The notes: generated from the sequence alone by a model not told the origin. 64,000 nucleotides of DNA from Jacaranda mimosifolia (GCA_018894105.1 CM032121.1:33708230-33772229); one strand, 5' to 3'; shown: positions 37,288-51,648, counted from the stretch's first letter. Numbers and translations: made by a program.

Positions 37288-38100
37288 CGTAACAGGAGAG
37301 GGAATTGAAAAAAAAGAGAACAGAAGAATAAAAAGGGAACTGAAGAGAGAAAAAAAGTGAAAGGCATCAAACGGGTCTTTCTTATAGTGCTCTTTTTTAA
37401 ATTTGATTGTCGTTCACATATACAAAGATTTCAGCTTTATTAATTCAATATACATGTACATACCTCTTATAGTTGCAGGTTGTAAAAGGGTGCAAAGCCC
37501 TCAGACATCGTTTTCTTCTTCTGTGGGATTTGGAAAAAATAAGGGAAAAAAAAAAAAAGGAAAAACACACTTCGATTCTTGAATTCTTTCTTCTGTCTGC
37601 TGTTTCTGAGGCTGTCCTCTCTCTCTCTCTCTAACTTTCTCTTTCTCTCCTTTTCTATATCTCTTTGCTGTGAGAGTGCTGTTGTTGTTCTCTGCAATCG
37701 CCTTCCTAAAAACAAAGTATTTTTTAAATTAAAAAGATGATGTCTTCTTCTTCTTCTTCTTCTATATATGAAATATATGAATATTTCAATTGTTTATATC
37801 TCTCTCCCTGTCTATCTTTCTTTTCTCTCGGAAGAAAAAAAAAACGCACACCAATTTATGAGAAGGGAGAGAAGAGGTCGCTATATTTCTCCTACACCTT
37901 CTGTTTTCACTTAGATAATATATATTTTATGCTTTTTCTTTAATTTCTTCCCCAACTTGACAAAGAAAGTTAAAAAAGAGTTTCTTGATCCAGCTGAGGA
38001 CAAAGATAACAGACCTGAATTATTAATCGCGATTTTTTGAAATGACGTGTTTGCCCCTTTCTGTCGTAGGATTTCAGGAAAGAAACTTTATATACTATGT
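37288..38100 (-). promoter_or_regulatory. Leader and probable proximal promoter of the BLH gene
   Basis: A GA-rich (minus strand) leader-like region at 37600-37660 and TTC repeats at 37742-37762 are typical of plant 5' UTR and core promoter DNA. A probable leader intron spans 37340-37463. I cannot place the transcription start. Short ORFs here are low-complexity and not genes. Confidence 0.4.
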
Positions 38101-40318
38101 AAATGGCGTGCAACTTCAGTATTTATGAAAATACAGGGACGGTATATCAAATTTTGAAGTTTGTTGTGGAAAAAGACAAAAGATGGAAAATTAGGGGACC
38201 AGATTTTTTTTTTTTTTTTCCTAACTGTTATTTGGAAATTTTTACTCCAAAGTCGAATAAAATTGCACACCAAGTATTAATTGATTAAAGTTGTGAATTA
38301 ACTTTATTACTTGAGGTAAGTTACAAAGGATATAGCAAATTAAATTGTATGGGTTATATGACTAATTAAGTGCCATCATACAAATATATTTTGATAGGGG
38401 AATATTTTTACCAAAAGAGATTCGTATTTTTTAGATCACTCGATTCGGTTATATTGTGACCGTCATTTGTTGTCTACGTACTGACATTTTGCACCAAGTA
38501 TAGATATTTAGGCCCACTCTATTTGTAATGTATATATTTCATTAGAATTTAAAACACTTTTTTCACCAACTTTTTCATATTTATTCAACATAATAGATGT
38601 GATATGAGAGTTGAAAGGTTTTCATCTGGTTATCCTACAACAACTCTAATGATCCTAACGGCTTGCTATAATTTCAGGGTTCTGAATTTTTTAGACTAGC
38701 CAACAGACTCAGGCAACTCAGATAAACTTTGACTCTTGTGAAGGATCGCTATTGATCCTAAATGATATTATTTATATATACATATATATATATATGTATG
38801 TATGAATTATAATTATGAGAACAAAATTGTATGTATATAATTTAGGAGACTACCGGAGATGCTCTTTACATATCGTATTTGAACAAAATTAACGTGTACG
38901 AAAAATTAAAAAAAAAAATCATGATATTGAGTGGCTATATCAGACAACTAATTGTAATTTAACGTTCAAGAAAATGACTTTGAATGATAAATTACACTTA
39001 GTATCCAAAAGGAAGTGGATAGATGACATGATCAATACTAAAATAAATTTAGGTGTAGACGATAAATACATTAAGTACAAAGATGAAAATTTCTATATAC
39101 ATGTAGTTCTACTAATTAATTACTAATAAAAAATAAAAGAAAATTCAACCTAAACTAGAAATAATTAACAAAATAATCGAAAATGATGCTACTATTTGTT
39201 TTTGCAAAGTTCAAGAACTTGATTTAGGGCTTATTAATTTATTTTTAATCAAAAAATTTATTTGGAAAGTTCAAATGGCAAAAGACGTCATGTTTTATTG
39301 TGGTCAATGTGGTAATCAATCAACTAAATAGGTCCTAATTGGCCACTAATAATTGCTGTAAACTATAAGCAATATAAAGAACAATGACTTAAGGACAAAG
39401 TCAATCTTTTATTAAGATATATTATGAAGCCCTTTCGAAAGATTTATAATCATGTGACGGTATTGCCCTTGCTCTTATAAACATGACATCAACATAATGA
39501 TTATGTTGTCTAATGGGTTATTCTCCCAACTCGAGCTAGCCTTCTCCATAAAACTATTAAATCTCATTAAATATAAACAGAATTGATGTTTTTAATTCTT
39601 TTTTTATTTACTAAAACTTTATTTCACAAGAATAAAACTCTATACCATAGATTATATTGTTGGATTGGATGTGATTGAAAGAAAAAGTAACATAAATATT
39701 ACAAAAGTTGTCCTTTAACATAATTGACATCCTAAGAGGCTAAGAACTTACGGATCAGGGTAAATTTGTAAAATAAAATTATAATATGACTATCTAATAT
39801 GGCTTAGGACAAAAAATTATCAGAATGCTCTTCAAAATAATTTAAATTATCAAACACATCAATGGACTGAATTCGACCTAATCCGATTACAGTTTCACCC
39901 AAATTTATACTGTGAGACTAGAATACGTGACTGAATCTAAATGTGCCACATAGGATGAACACTACTGAATGCTTCAGCATCAAACCATAAATACCTCAAT
40001 CATTTATCAAGAAAGGCCAAGTTGAATTGACACTATTTGATCTCATTGCGATCTTTACAGAAAAATCCATTTCTAACTGCATACCTATTTACCAACTCCA
40101 ACAAGTACCCTCGACCTTACCTCTCTGAAAGTTGACCATCAGGTTATTGAAGTCATCTCAATCCTATATTATCATAAAAAAAGGTTTGAAATCTAAACCT
40201 CACCTCGTTGATAGGATATATAGTCCAAGTAAGCGTATTATTACATGTTGCGTCTCATATATATAGATCAAAGTAAAGCAACTACTTAATTGGGTTGAAT
40301 AGTCACTGTATCTAATTA
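38101..40318. other. AT-rich intergenic DNA upstream of the BLH gene
   Basis: There is no gene. A palindromic (TA)n-rich tract lies at about 38772-38800. The rest shows no clear repeats or element ends. Confidence 0.4.
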
Positions 40319-40695
40319 AGAGGGTGTTTGGGTGGGCTTATAAGCTCCTTAAAATATTTTATAAGATGTTCAAAAGTGTTTGATAAATTTTTTTTCAAAA
40401 AAATACTTATAAGCTCCTAAAATAAATAAGATGTTTGGGGCTTATAAAATCTTTTTAAAAAAATAAGTAGTTTTTAATTTATTTTTAAGATTTTAACAAA
40501 CTCCCTTAATTTCAGTTATAGTAATTATAATATTGTTATTGCTAACATCTTATAAGCTTCAAAATCTTATTTGATCCAAATACTTTCAATAACTTATTTT
40601 TAAAAAAAGATGTAGCATCTTATAGGTTTCAAAAATATTTTATGAGATGTAAAAGCTTATAAGACTTTTTAAATAAATTTAGCCAAACGCCCTCT
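40319..40695. mobile_element. MITE with agaggg(c/t)gtttgg ends (377 bp)
   Basis: The left end agagggtgtttggg and the reverse complement of the right end (agagggcgtttggct) match closely. Both arms continue with TTATAAG-rich sequence (gggcttataagctcc on the left; gtcttataagc on the right in reverse complement), and several internal cttataagct copies suggest hairpin folding. There is no ORF. Flanks (atta / aaat) do not give a clean target duplication. Confidence 0.7.
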
Positions 40696-41044
40696 AAATC
40701 ATAGCAAATAAATAAACCTTAAAAAAAATTGAGCACACTCCATTCGTATCTTTATAAAGTTACAGTAAATAATATATAGTGGAAATGGCAAGCACATCTG
40801 ACGTCATTAATTAATATCGTAAATAAAAATTAAGCACGCATATACACGCTTACACGTGTATACAAAATATGTGTATCTATTAGTAAGACAAGATTTTTTA
40901 GAAAAAATTATTGAATGGACATCAGTTGCCCAATAATAATTTGAGGTGTTAGCGCAAGGTAACATTTAATAATACAAAATATCCGTAAGAAAAAATAAAT
41001 TTAAAAATATGAAAAAAGAGAGCTAAAAGAGTAGATAGAAAATT

Positions 41045-41190
41045 AAATGCTGGCTGATATTAAAATCAGGAGTGGATACTGGCACGTGGGATAAGTTGGG
41101 CTTGCGGCTATGGAGTTTGGTACGTATATGCGCGCCCTGAAAGAAACACGTAACTGATTTGCCGTTTGGCGATGCCAAATTAATGAAAAC
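41045..41190. promoter_or_regulatory. Candidate distal regulatory island with G-box
   Basis: In a very AT-rich region this short stretch is more balanced in composition and carries a G-box/ABRE-like core (ggcacgtggga near 41081) and a second ACGT core (aacacgtaac near 41145). Function is inference from composition and motifs only. Confidence 0.25.
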
Positions 41191-43489
41191 TTTTCAATCA
41201 AACCTTTCTCAAATTCTTCATTTTAAGGGGATCTTTTTTTTTTTTTTTTTTTTTTTTTGCTTCATCTTACAATTTGCAAGTTTTATTACATAACATTTAT
41301 AGTAATCAATCATTCGGTATAGTTTTCTTTAATTGGGTAACAATAAAATAAAATATGTTGTTCAAAAGTTGATGATGTATTAAGTACAATCACATCAAAA
41401 AAGATCTCGATGAGGATTAATGGGCTTTATTATTTTTCCTAATTTCTTGATCCTCTTTTTTTTTTGTGTAATTTTTTTTCTACAAAGATAATTATGTGTA
41501 AATCTATTTTCAAATATGAAAAGTTCAATTACAGGCACACATGATGAAGGATTTTATCAAGGATCTTTATAGGTAAGAAGGGAAGAACAACTTATAAACT
41601 GATTAAGGTCCTCAATTCCTCAAATTTGGAGCAAGATTGAGTATCATTAGGAGCACGCAATCAAAAAATTTCGCGAATGGCACATAACTATCATGAAACC
41701 GAAGTGATATGGTCTTTCACATCTAATGTAGTCGTTTTAAAGGCAAATTTTCATCTTTCACTCTCCTGATTGAGTTATAGGAAAAAGACCATATTATATA
41801 ACATAGAAGTTATATTCTTAGAAATCCACACACCACAAGACTCCAACACATATGACGGTCTAAAGCCAAAGTAAATCTTGGAAAAATATGCTTTTGGCCA
41901 AATAAACAATACGTTCTTGTCAAAATTATTGAAATTTTCAGAGAGGCTACAAGAAATTGATCATTAATCATTTAATTGGAAGGCCCATTATAAAACTCAG
42001 ATTGAAAAGGAAGTCTCTCATAAGAAATCCACAGAATATAAACCCCATATCATTCTGTTACTACATCGAGGCTGAAAATGACAATGAAAAACAATTTTTG
42101 TCTCATTGCAGCAAAGAAGAAAAAATAAAAAATAAATATTCGGACTTTTCTGTGAGGAAAAAAAAGAAGAAGAAAAGAAAATTGTGATCATATTGTACAA
42201 CTGCCAAATTGAGTCATCTTGGAGTCGGTTCATAATTTGGCCCTACTTTTAACATAAATACGGCACATGATTGATGATTCATTTCCTATCCTTTCTTTGA
42301 GCAAAAGAATGGTAGAAATGGAGCAATAAATATGGCACACAAAGTTGGAGACATGCACGCAAATATTGAAATGGTGAAACTCATTAAGAAGACTAAGATT
42401 GATGAAATCTTGTAGTTAATATTAAAGTTGGTTATGTACTTAGTTTAATCTTTATTCATTAAGTTAGTAAATTTTTTAACTGAATTTCAAGCTCAAACCG
42501 GTCGTCCAAATTGATACGAGCAAGAATTTTTTCTTTTTTAAATTTGGATCGTACTTCCAACCGCTTCAATCCTAAAAATGATAGACATATTAGGACAAAG
42601 TTGTAAATTGAGAAGACAATGTCAAGAGGCAATATACCTCTCAAATGCAGCAAATGGTTTATTTATTGTGCTGCTATAATGATTTACTTGATCCATATTG
42701 ATTGCATCTAAGCTCATATGTATGGACTTTAAGATCCAACAATATCAAGAATTTAGGTCATATTCACGGATCCCCTATTCTATCAAGGTCTCTAGATATG
42801 GATATTTTTTAAATGTTGTTATTTTGATAATGCCACATCATAAATGAAATTGGTTGTAGTTAGATCAATAATATATTTTGCCGTGAATATTTTCAAATAT
42901 ATTTTTAATAAATATAAATATAATATCTCAATATTCATGTCTTTTATCCATCTTGGATTGACCGGATTCAATTCACCAACGACCCGATAAATTATATTAT
43001 GGGATCAGATATGCGTAAAAGATTCAAATTAGGTCATAGTTGTTAAATGGCATTTTTCTAATAAATATGTTGTATTTTGACATTTATAGGCGTACAACTA
43101 TTAAAGTCTTTCTGTATTTTACCTAGCTCCTTATTTTTAGATACATATTTAAATGTTGAAAAATTTTCTTTGTACAAACCCCAATAATCCTGAATATTTT
43201 ATGTGAATTTCATGAAACAAATTTGACTTAACCTAATTCCAACTTATATCAATTCGATCCGTAACTATAAGATTATTTTCTAAACTCATATCATATATGA
43301 AATTTAAGTTTAGTATTTAATTAGACTTGGCTCAAGCTCAATTGTGTTATCTAAAGTTCACTTCAATAAACTCAAAAATTTAACGCTGGTCATTAATTAA
43401 TTCAACTCAAAATCATGTATCTTAATTAACAGCATAAAAACGCATTAATTAGTTGAGGCAGTAGGCTGAATAGTGAATATAATTAAGCA

Positions 43490-43790
43490 AAGGAGGGTGG
43501 TGAAACTTGAAAGGGAGAAGAAGCTTTCCAACTGCAAAGCAGATTGATGGATGACAGACCAACCCTCTTCCATCTGTCGATATATTTTTGGGTGGTCGTC
43601 ACGTGAATCTCACCCCTTTCCTCTCACACGCTTCATTGGTCATTGGACCACTTCTCATCACATATTTGCAAACACTATTCTATCATCATTCAACCCCACA
43701 AATTATCTCTAATCTTATCACTTTCCTCACGTGCCTAAGCCGGCTGCACACGTGCAATCAATTTATTATCATCACACGCATATATATCAT
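43490..43790. promoter_or_regulatory. Candidate distal regulatory island with three ACGTG cores and a TGACAG site
   Basis: About 300 bases of balanced composition stand in AT-rich DNA. They contain cgtcacgtgaa (near 43598), ctcacgtgcc (near 43727), acacgtgcaa (near 43748) and a TGACAG site (near 43552), the core bound by TALE (KNOX/BELL) homeodomains. It lies 6.4 kb upstream of the BLH gene. Cross-species conservation is the required test. Confidence 0.3.
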
Positions 43791-45276
43791 TGTAAATGAT
43801 TGCATAGATTTAAATGAAATTAATTTTTTTTATGGGTTCACTTTTTTTTTTCTTTTTCAATGATATGTTGGATTAGTTCTGATATGAGTTGGGGAATTAA
43901 CTTTCCTAATCAAAACCATTGGATCAACTTGAAATTGGTGTTTGGATCAAGTTTCTTTGATTTAGGGTCTTCAAAATTCAAGTATAAGTTAAGATCATTG
44001 GAAGTTTTTCAGCAAAAATCTTCCAACGCTTCAATCATAAATTTAAAAAAGAAAATAAAGTGTAAATTAAATTAGAGAGCAGATACAATAAAAGAAGGTA
44101 AAAAATATGATTGTGTACGTATATAGTGTGGTAATAAGAGTATTTATAGATGGTACAACTTAAAATACATTTACAGTTGACCTGACTTCATTTAGACCAT
44201 TCAATTTTAAAAATTTAAGAAACACTTTGTTGATCAATCATGAGCTGATTTAAGTCAAATACAACCGACTCAACTTTCAAATTAAAAGCCCCTGATATGA
44301 GGACATAACCAAAATATTTTACTTTTTAAGGCATATTTGAATTACCCATGTCAAAATCCCAAGTCCTAGCTAGATTTTATTTAAATAAGTGCACATATTA
44401 TTGTACATAAAACAAAAGAACTATATGCATTTATGTACAAGTTAATCCACATCTAGCCTTCAAATATTCAAGAGAATGTTCTCAGTGGAATCTTCATCCA
44501 CAATACTATATATGCCTAGTAATTATTTAATTAATGAGTAATCTAACCCAACTGACTTTATCTTTATTTTTGAACTAATTATGTCTTTTATATGATCCCA
44601 CCCCGACCAAATACATAAAAAAATAACTAAACAAATGGGATGGACTAAAGCATGAAATTTTATAAGAGATTTGTAGAGTAAAATTCGGAAGAAGTGCAAT
44701 TCTTCAATTAGTCTTATATTTAAACAAGATTATGCTTTAGAAAAAGAAAAAAAAAAGGGTTTTGTTTTGGTTTCATCATTTTCCAATGGCTAGCTATTAC
44801 ATGAATTATTACAAAGTAAAGTTTATACACATGACGTCGTATCAAATTTCTTTATTCACTGTAATCTTTTATTGATAGGGACAATACTCAATAGCATCTA
44901 ATGTATGAGATAAAATTAATTTTTGAAAAAATATCATTTCTTCTGATATAATTGTTCTTAATCAATATTTCTGGTTCTCCTCGTTTATCACCAGTTATAT
45001 CAAAAAGAAAAAGAAAATATTGAGAGCGTCACTGGTTCTATTTTTACTTTTATTCTCTATTTTAGTGTTTTCAATTCATTTTTATTTTCTGAATATTAAT
45101 TTTCACATAAAAATGAAACATTGATTGGATTAAGAGTGTAGAATTTTTTAGGAAAAAAGTGTATTGGAAATGATATTCTAATGTAATGACATCAAATAAA
45201 TTATAATATTTAAATATTATTATTTAATTTATTATGAATTTTGTTATCTTCTGTATATCATATTAATTTTTCTTAT

Positions 45277-45375
45277 AGATATACGCGCACATACTAAGGC
45301 TTCGTCAAAATTCAAACTTTTGATCTCACACTCATATGTATGAAAACAATATTATTGGATCAATTGACCACTTGA
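45277..45375 (-). mobile_element. Diverged SINE, same family as the copy at 51664-51774
   Basis: Read on the minus strand, it starts gtggtcaattgatccaa, passes through a decayed box B-like region (aagtttgaattttga) and ends tagtatgtgcgcgtata. The same succession of phrases occurs in the copy at 51664-51774. No target duplication is clear, so this copy is probably older. Confidence 0.5.
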
Positions 45376-46211
45376 CAGTTTATGTCAATATTTGTACTAA
45401 AATTAGCGTGGACCCTATTATCTTGAGAAGATAAAAAAATTATTATTGAATCAGTTAGAGGATTATATATGATAAGAAATCAATATAAAATGTATTGCAG
45501 GCTCTATTGTCTTGAGATGATATATAGAAAAAGAAATTATTATTTAAGTAGTTAATTAGTTAATTGATTTTAGTTAATAGATATAGTAGAAAATGATGGT
45601 TAATTGGTTATAAATATGGGAATTAAAAAAGATGGTACTTTCGTTGAAAACATGATAAGCATTCGTATTTTCTATTTTTGGAATTATCTTGTATTCCAAT
45701 TTTTTATGAATAGATTGCAAGTATATCTAATTTTGAATCAATTATTTTTAAGAAATTATTAATACACATATCATGTATTCATGAAATAAAATATAAATTA
45801 AAGTAGAGGATCTAAACTGACATAAAATGGAAAAGAGGTTGTTTTAGAACACAACCAAGCGTCCCTAAATTTCCTTTTTGATTATCTTAAAAAAAAAAAA
45901 AAAAAAACAATGTTCCTTTCCGCTCTTTTCTAATATTTGTAAATAATTTTTAAAATAAAATAAAATAAAATGAGAGTATTAAAATAATAAGCATCAAAGA
46001 GAAGCTACAGTGAAAGAGAAAGAATGGTAATAAACAAAGGTACACAAGAGGAGCTACATTCGTACGAGGAAGCGTCAACGCCAATTTCTATTCTAACTGT
46101 CTCTTTGGCCCAATGGAGAATGGAAAAGGAAATGATGGAATGCAAAAGCAAAAGCTAAAGGCCAGTATACATATTGGAGTCCCCCTCAAACCCAAAAAGA
46201 AAAAAGAAAAA

Positions 46212-46220
<9 letters not shown>

Positions 46221-46241
<21 letters not shown>
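46221..46241. repeat. (TA)n microsatellite
   Basis: About ten TA units directly follow a poly-A run. Confidence 0.9.
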
Positions 46242-46242
<1 letters not shown>

Positions 46243-49200
46243 CAATTCCCAGGACTACCCCCCACCACACTCTTCATATGTACATATATATGTATATACA
46301 TAAATTCATAACAAGTGTATGTATATACTATTTGATGGATACGTAGATGTACGTACTAGATGACAATTCGATTGAAATTGGATAATTCTTTACTTTGTTT
46401 GTCCTTATGACATCAAAGAAAATTATTCCTTTCTTTTCCCTGATGCTTCTCCTTTTTCTTCTACCTTTTGATAACCACATAATAATTCACGTAACTAGCT
46501 GTGTTATTCCGTGACCACAATCCCACTATTTCGGACCTTCATTTCACCAGGATAATTTTTTCCCATTTTTTTTCCTAAAAATGTAATTATGTGAAATTCT
46601 TTCAATTTTTACATGCAATTAATCGATTGGCTTTGAAATTTAGAGATAATACAAGCATTAATAATGATATTTAATTTTGTCTCCTGTCGAAAGAGTTCAA
46701 TGAATATTGTATATTTTGGAAAATATTGTAAATGTCTTTCTATAGCAGTGCCTCACAATTTTTATATTACTGCATGTTAAAATTATAGTGTAATAATTGA
46801 AAAACATATATTTATAATAAAATGATAATGGAAAGTTTTGATTGATATAATGAGTTGAAATTATTGGAATTTTTTAATAATATTTGGGAGAAAAAGTTGA
46901 ATTTCGGAGAAAATGTTTAGTTGTGTTTAGGAAGAATATTTTGAGAAAAAAAAAACATGAATTCTTCTGAAATGCCAACAAATATAGTTAAGGGATTTTA
47001 GGATAATTTATAAGCTATTGCTCCTATTTCACCTTTGGAAATATTTTTAAATTAAAATAAAATATTCCATCAATAGTTATCAATCATACAATATTTATTT
47101 CACTAATCTTCATATTTAACGATAAATTTGATTATTATAAACCATCAAACTGACTAGCTATGCATTTTCATTCCAAACATCTGATAGATATATAGTAAAC
47201 AAGTTGGGATGCTTATGTTTAGCATTTGGCAAAAATAAATATAAAATTCCTACTGTTATTTTCCCGGTGAAATTAAGAATTTTATTGTTAGAATTGTTGT
47301 TAGAAATTTTGAGTGGCATTGTTGAAAAGATTGAGATTTATATTCCAAGGGGGCTGATGAGATCCATGTCATGTCACTAGCAAGAATGTTTTGTCCACAT
47401 ATTGAATCTTAGTGCAATTTATACCCAAAAAAACAAAGAATAAATAAATAAAAGAAAAAATAAAATAAAACCCTCAAAAGTAAATAAAGAGATTAATTAT
47501 TGTGTGGGAAAGGTCTCACTCAAATGTTATCTGGGGAAGTCTTCTACACCATTTTAAAAATGAGAAAATGCTAATCATGCTGTCATGATTACCCAATAGT
47601 GTATTAGATTTTCCTTATAGCAAAAGATGATGGATAACATATATAAATGGCAATCCAGGGGAACTACTCATGTTTAAAGAATTATAAATATACGGCTCCT
47701 TTGAATTAGCACTTCCATAAATATATATATATATATATGGAGTATCATGTTTAGTTTTGTATTGTTTAAGGGCAATTCAAAGAGATTTTGATGATGAACA
47801 TTTATAAATTAATCTTGGAGTGTTGCCCCACAATTTGGTTGAATTATTGAGCAAAACTGTAGGTTACAAGACTTTAATCTATGATTTCAAATGAGTTTTT
47901 GTTCAAATGATAAAATTAAGTTGATATCCCGAACACATTTTATAAGAATGAGATTTTGAATTCAAATTTAATTAAAAAAAATATGAGTGTTTGCCTTACT
48001 CTGTATTAATGTGAGCGTCATTTTTAATTTGTAATTAATTATTTATTGATAGTTATATCATATAAGAAAAAGAAAAAGTCAGTCAGTGGTAAGATATCAA
48101 TTATAATATTATAATTTAATCACTCATAATATATATCAAGTGATGACAATTTTTATTTTTTTACGAAAATGATTTTCACAATTTTAATAATGAGAAGAAT
48201 TATATTGTATATAAATTAAAAAATTAATAATAAAAAACTATATAAGTTATCATTATTGACAATTAGTGATACACATACTGATAGAAATTATTATTATAAC
48301 AACAATATTTATATTGTGAATGTTGTCACTATACATGTGTTACATAGTAACTAATTATCAAAATTGACAAGTTATATAAAACACACTATAAAATTTATGA
48401 AATTTATTATATATTTTAACGAGGTAGTAATCATTGTCACTTAATATGTATTCTTAGAGACAATTTTGATATTGCCATTTAGATAATTAATTTTAATATT
48501 TTTTTCTTATAGTACATTAAATTAGTTAGTGATATTATGATGTAGTTAATCATTCTACATAAGGAAAAAAAGGTTTCAAGTACTTTAAAGGGTGAACCAC
48601 TCTTCAATATAAAGTTTATGTTGATGTGATCTAATTAATTCAAATGACAAAGTTGGTAATATTTGTCCTCATTCTCCCTCAAATACCTAGTAAGTATTCC
48701 TATTGATAGAAATATAAATTAATTATTATATATAATTTAGCTAAACAATGACCGTTCAAGCCTTAATTGATAATTATAGATTCTTAAAATGTGATCAAAG
48801 AAAAGGGAGTAGCTATATGTAAAATCAAATGGCCAATAATATCATGATTGCTTGTTTGTATATAAAAAATTAAGTACACAACAATCATTTTTTTTTTTTT
48901 TTTTTTTTTTGAAAAAAAAGGTACCTTTTACCTAATGATGCAAAATATTAACCAACAAATTAACTCCAACGATTCAAGTGGGGCCCCAAGATATTATGGA
49001 TGAAATTTAAGCAACTTAAAACCTTACATTTTACTTAGTATTTAAGCCTATGTATGACTCCACCCCCACCAACCATTGGATTGACGTTTTCTTCATTATT
49101 TCAGTTTCCTCTTCCAATTGGTCCAAAAAGTTGAAATCTTCCTATGTTGAGAAAAAAGTATGCTACGGGTAAAAAAGATAAAATAATGTCACAAAAATCA

Positions 49201-50639
49201 ATCTTCAAAGGTGCCATTCATGTCACACACGAATCATTTAAAATTTTTATTTTTATTTTTATTTTTTCCAAAGAAAACAAAGGCTACTCGTGTTTTTTAA
49301 ATGGAGTGATTGAATTGATAGCAATCAATATGGGGCCTAGCTGGAATACAAATATCAATTCGCCTTTGGTAGCCCCAAAAGTTTCCTCTTATTATAATAA
49401 TACACTATTTTAGACCAAGTAAAACAATTACAACTTTTAATTTTGCATTAAAAAACTTGCTAGGAACATATTTAATTCTTGTGGGCCGATATCTCAAAAA
49501 ATAAATAAATACTAGAATTTTAAATGATATGATTAGAATTCATCTATTTAATATTGGACCTTACACTTTGCAATACTGTCCATCAACATTTCATAATTCA
49601 TAGTTTTAGGTCATTTGCTTGGATATTATATGATCAATGTAATTAACGTTTTTCATGTTAGAGAATATTATTTTATTTTACGTGGCAATGTTAAAATTCT
49701 TATCAATGATATGGAAACACTTGAATGTTATCACGTTTTCCACTTTCACGCACTTTCATGATTCATGTTTTTAGAAAACTATAGTTATTGCTATATGTTA
49801 GAGAATACTATTTTATTTATACAACAGTTATAAACTAAAACATTACAAATAACATAAAAATAACTGAATGTCACATTTTCCAACCTCATTTAACCAAAAT
49901 AGAAACAAAGAAAAAGAGAGTTTCTCCCCCAAGACTAAAGTGGATTTTAATTTGTGGCATTTCATTCTCAAGACTTGTGACTTTTCAAGTGAACCCTAGC
50001 CAATTTTGGCATTTTGCACACATTTGACAGGCCCCAGAAAAAATGGATTGCTAGTAGACCTTTTTTCCATTTCAAAATTTTGAAACTATTTTCCATATCT
50101 CAGAAGTTGTGTGGTAATTAAAACTACCCACAGTACAAATAATCCAACAGGCATGCAGCAGCCACCACACCATGCCCAATTTTTAAATTGGTAGATTGCT
50201 CTTCTAGGAACCAAACAGTAATGTCTTTCTCATTTGGGTCACTTTCCACTCTGATGGTTACATTAAGTAAAGGACCAACATTCTCATGGTATGGCTCCAC
50301 TGTTTTCCAAGATTTTCATTTTATTAACCTAAGTTTTTTTGTTTTTTTTTTCTTTTTTGCTTTTTTTTTTTTTTTGGCTTTATCATGTGAAATTCTTAGC
50401 CATTTGCATCATCACAAAGTAATCGTCGACGTGCAATGATTGTACATTGGATTTTTTAGTTATTACTGTGGAGTGATAAACTAAGGTAATTATTAGAATA
50501 CAGAACATAGTAGTCTTGTTCTTGTGTAATTCAGAAAAATCTCGTTTGTGTTCGGTGGAAACGTATTTTATTTTTCATGAAATTGATTATGGAGATAAAA
50601 AAATTAAAAATAAAAAGTATATTTATTTATTTATTTTTA

Positions 50640-51110
50640 AAGAAATAAAAGGGCATGAAGATGGAGGAGAGAGAAAAGCATCAAAGGAAATATGGGCTTT
50701 GGACAACTTTAGGGAATGGGCCCACGAAGACAAGGACATGAAATAATTGAAAGGCAAGCACTTGTGGAACAAAGAGTGGGAGCATTGCTGATATGATCCC
50801 CCCACAAGGTGGTCCTCCACCGGTCGTGGTGGCGCGGCCGGCAGGGGTGGCCGTGGCCACGTGGGAGCGGTGGTCCAGGTGGGTTACTCGCTCTCATAGC
50901 CCGGCACGTGTCGAAAAAAAAATAAAAAAAGGAGATAGGTGACAGACTGTTTTAGGGGCAAGGGCAAATGCCATGGGAGATAGGGTTGATGGATATATAT
51001 GATATATGATATTAATCTTAACAATCAGATGATGGATTGAAAGGTCATTTTGGTTGAGTGCAGTAAAAGTGGGTCGAGGAGACCAGCTCTTTTGCAGGGT
51101 GACAAAATTT
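50640..51110. promoter_or_regulatory. GC-rich island with two G-boxes
   Basis: The core 50795-50915 is strikingly GC-rich for this intergenic region. It carries a perfect palindromic G-box (gtggccacgtgggag near 50853) and a second one (ggcacgtgtcg near 50902). No ORF with family resemblance spans it. It may be distal regulatory DNA or a remnant of GC-rich insertion; the sequence alone does not decide. Confidence 0.3.
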
Positions 51111-51648
51111 TATTTCAGTCAAAGACTAAAGTTTAAGTGTAACAATTTTTATTTTTATTTTTATTTTTTAATTTTCCCCTCTATGTTTCTCATATGGTTC
51201 TATATTTGAACAAGCTCGATTTGAGTTTGACAGCTAATTTCCCTTTTTGTTGGTGTATGTATACATATATATATATTTAATGTTTCAAGTATAGCGAGTA
51301 CGTGCAAATAATAGTCAATTATTGAAAAAGTGTGCAAACTGTATTTTTGACATAGGCAAAATGCAAAAAAAAAAAAAAAAAAAAAAATCTTTTGTTTTTG
51401 AAGTAAAAGAAAAGTGAATTTAGTAACACCAAAGTTGGGGGCTGCATCATGACGTAACCAATTATCTTTGATAAAGCAATTTTAATATCCATGCAATACA
51501 ACAAAAGAAATTTAATTAGGAAAAAGATACAAATTTAGTACAAAGACAAAAGATATGTGTTTTAGCTTGACTCAACTATATCTTCCAAAAATATAAAGAA
51601 TCTACTGGAAGCAAGATATTTCGAAGATTCATGGCACTCTTGCATTAT

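Larger units (their letters stand above)
45376..51648. other. AT-rich intergenic DNA with simple repeats
   Basis: I see no gene. Items present: a diverged local duplication around cctattatcttgagaaga (45415) and ctctattgtcttgagatga (45501); poly-A/(TA)n at 46208-46241; a poly-T run of about 22 at 48890-48911; and a somewhat gene-promoter-like stretch at 49970-50320 without clear motifs. Small ORFs near 49144 and 50188 look random. Confidence 0.4.

Noticed and set aside
41232..41262. Long poly-T run as a retroposon tail
   Set aside because: Flanking similarity (cttcatttta / cttcatctta) is short and imperfect, and no body is present.
49144..50439. Small ORFs in the gene desert
   Set aside because: They are low-complexity or random in composition, without family motifs or splice structure.
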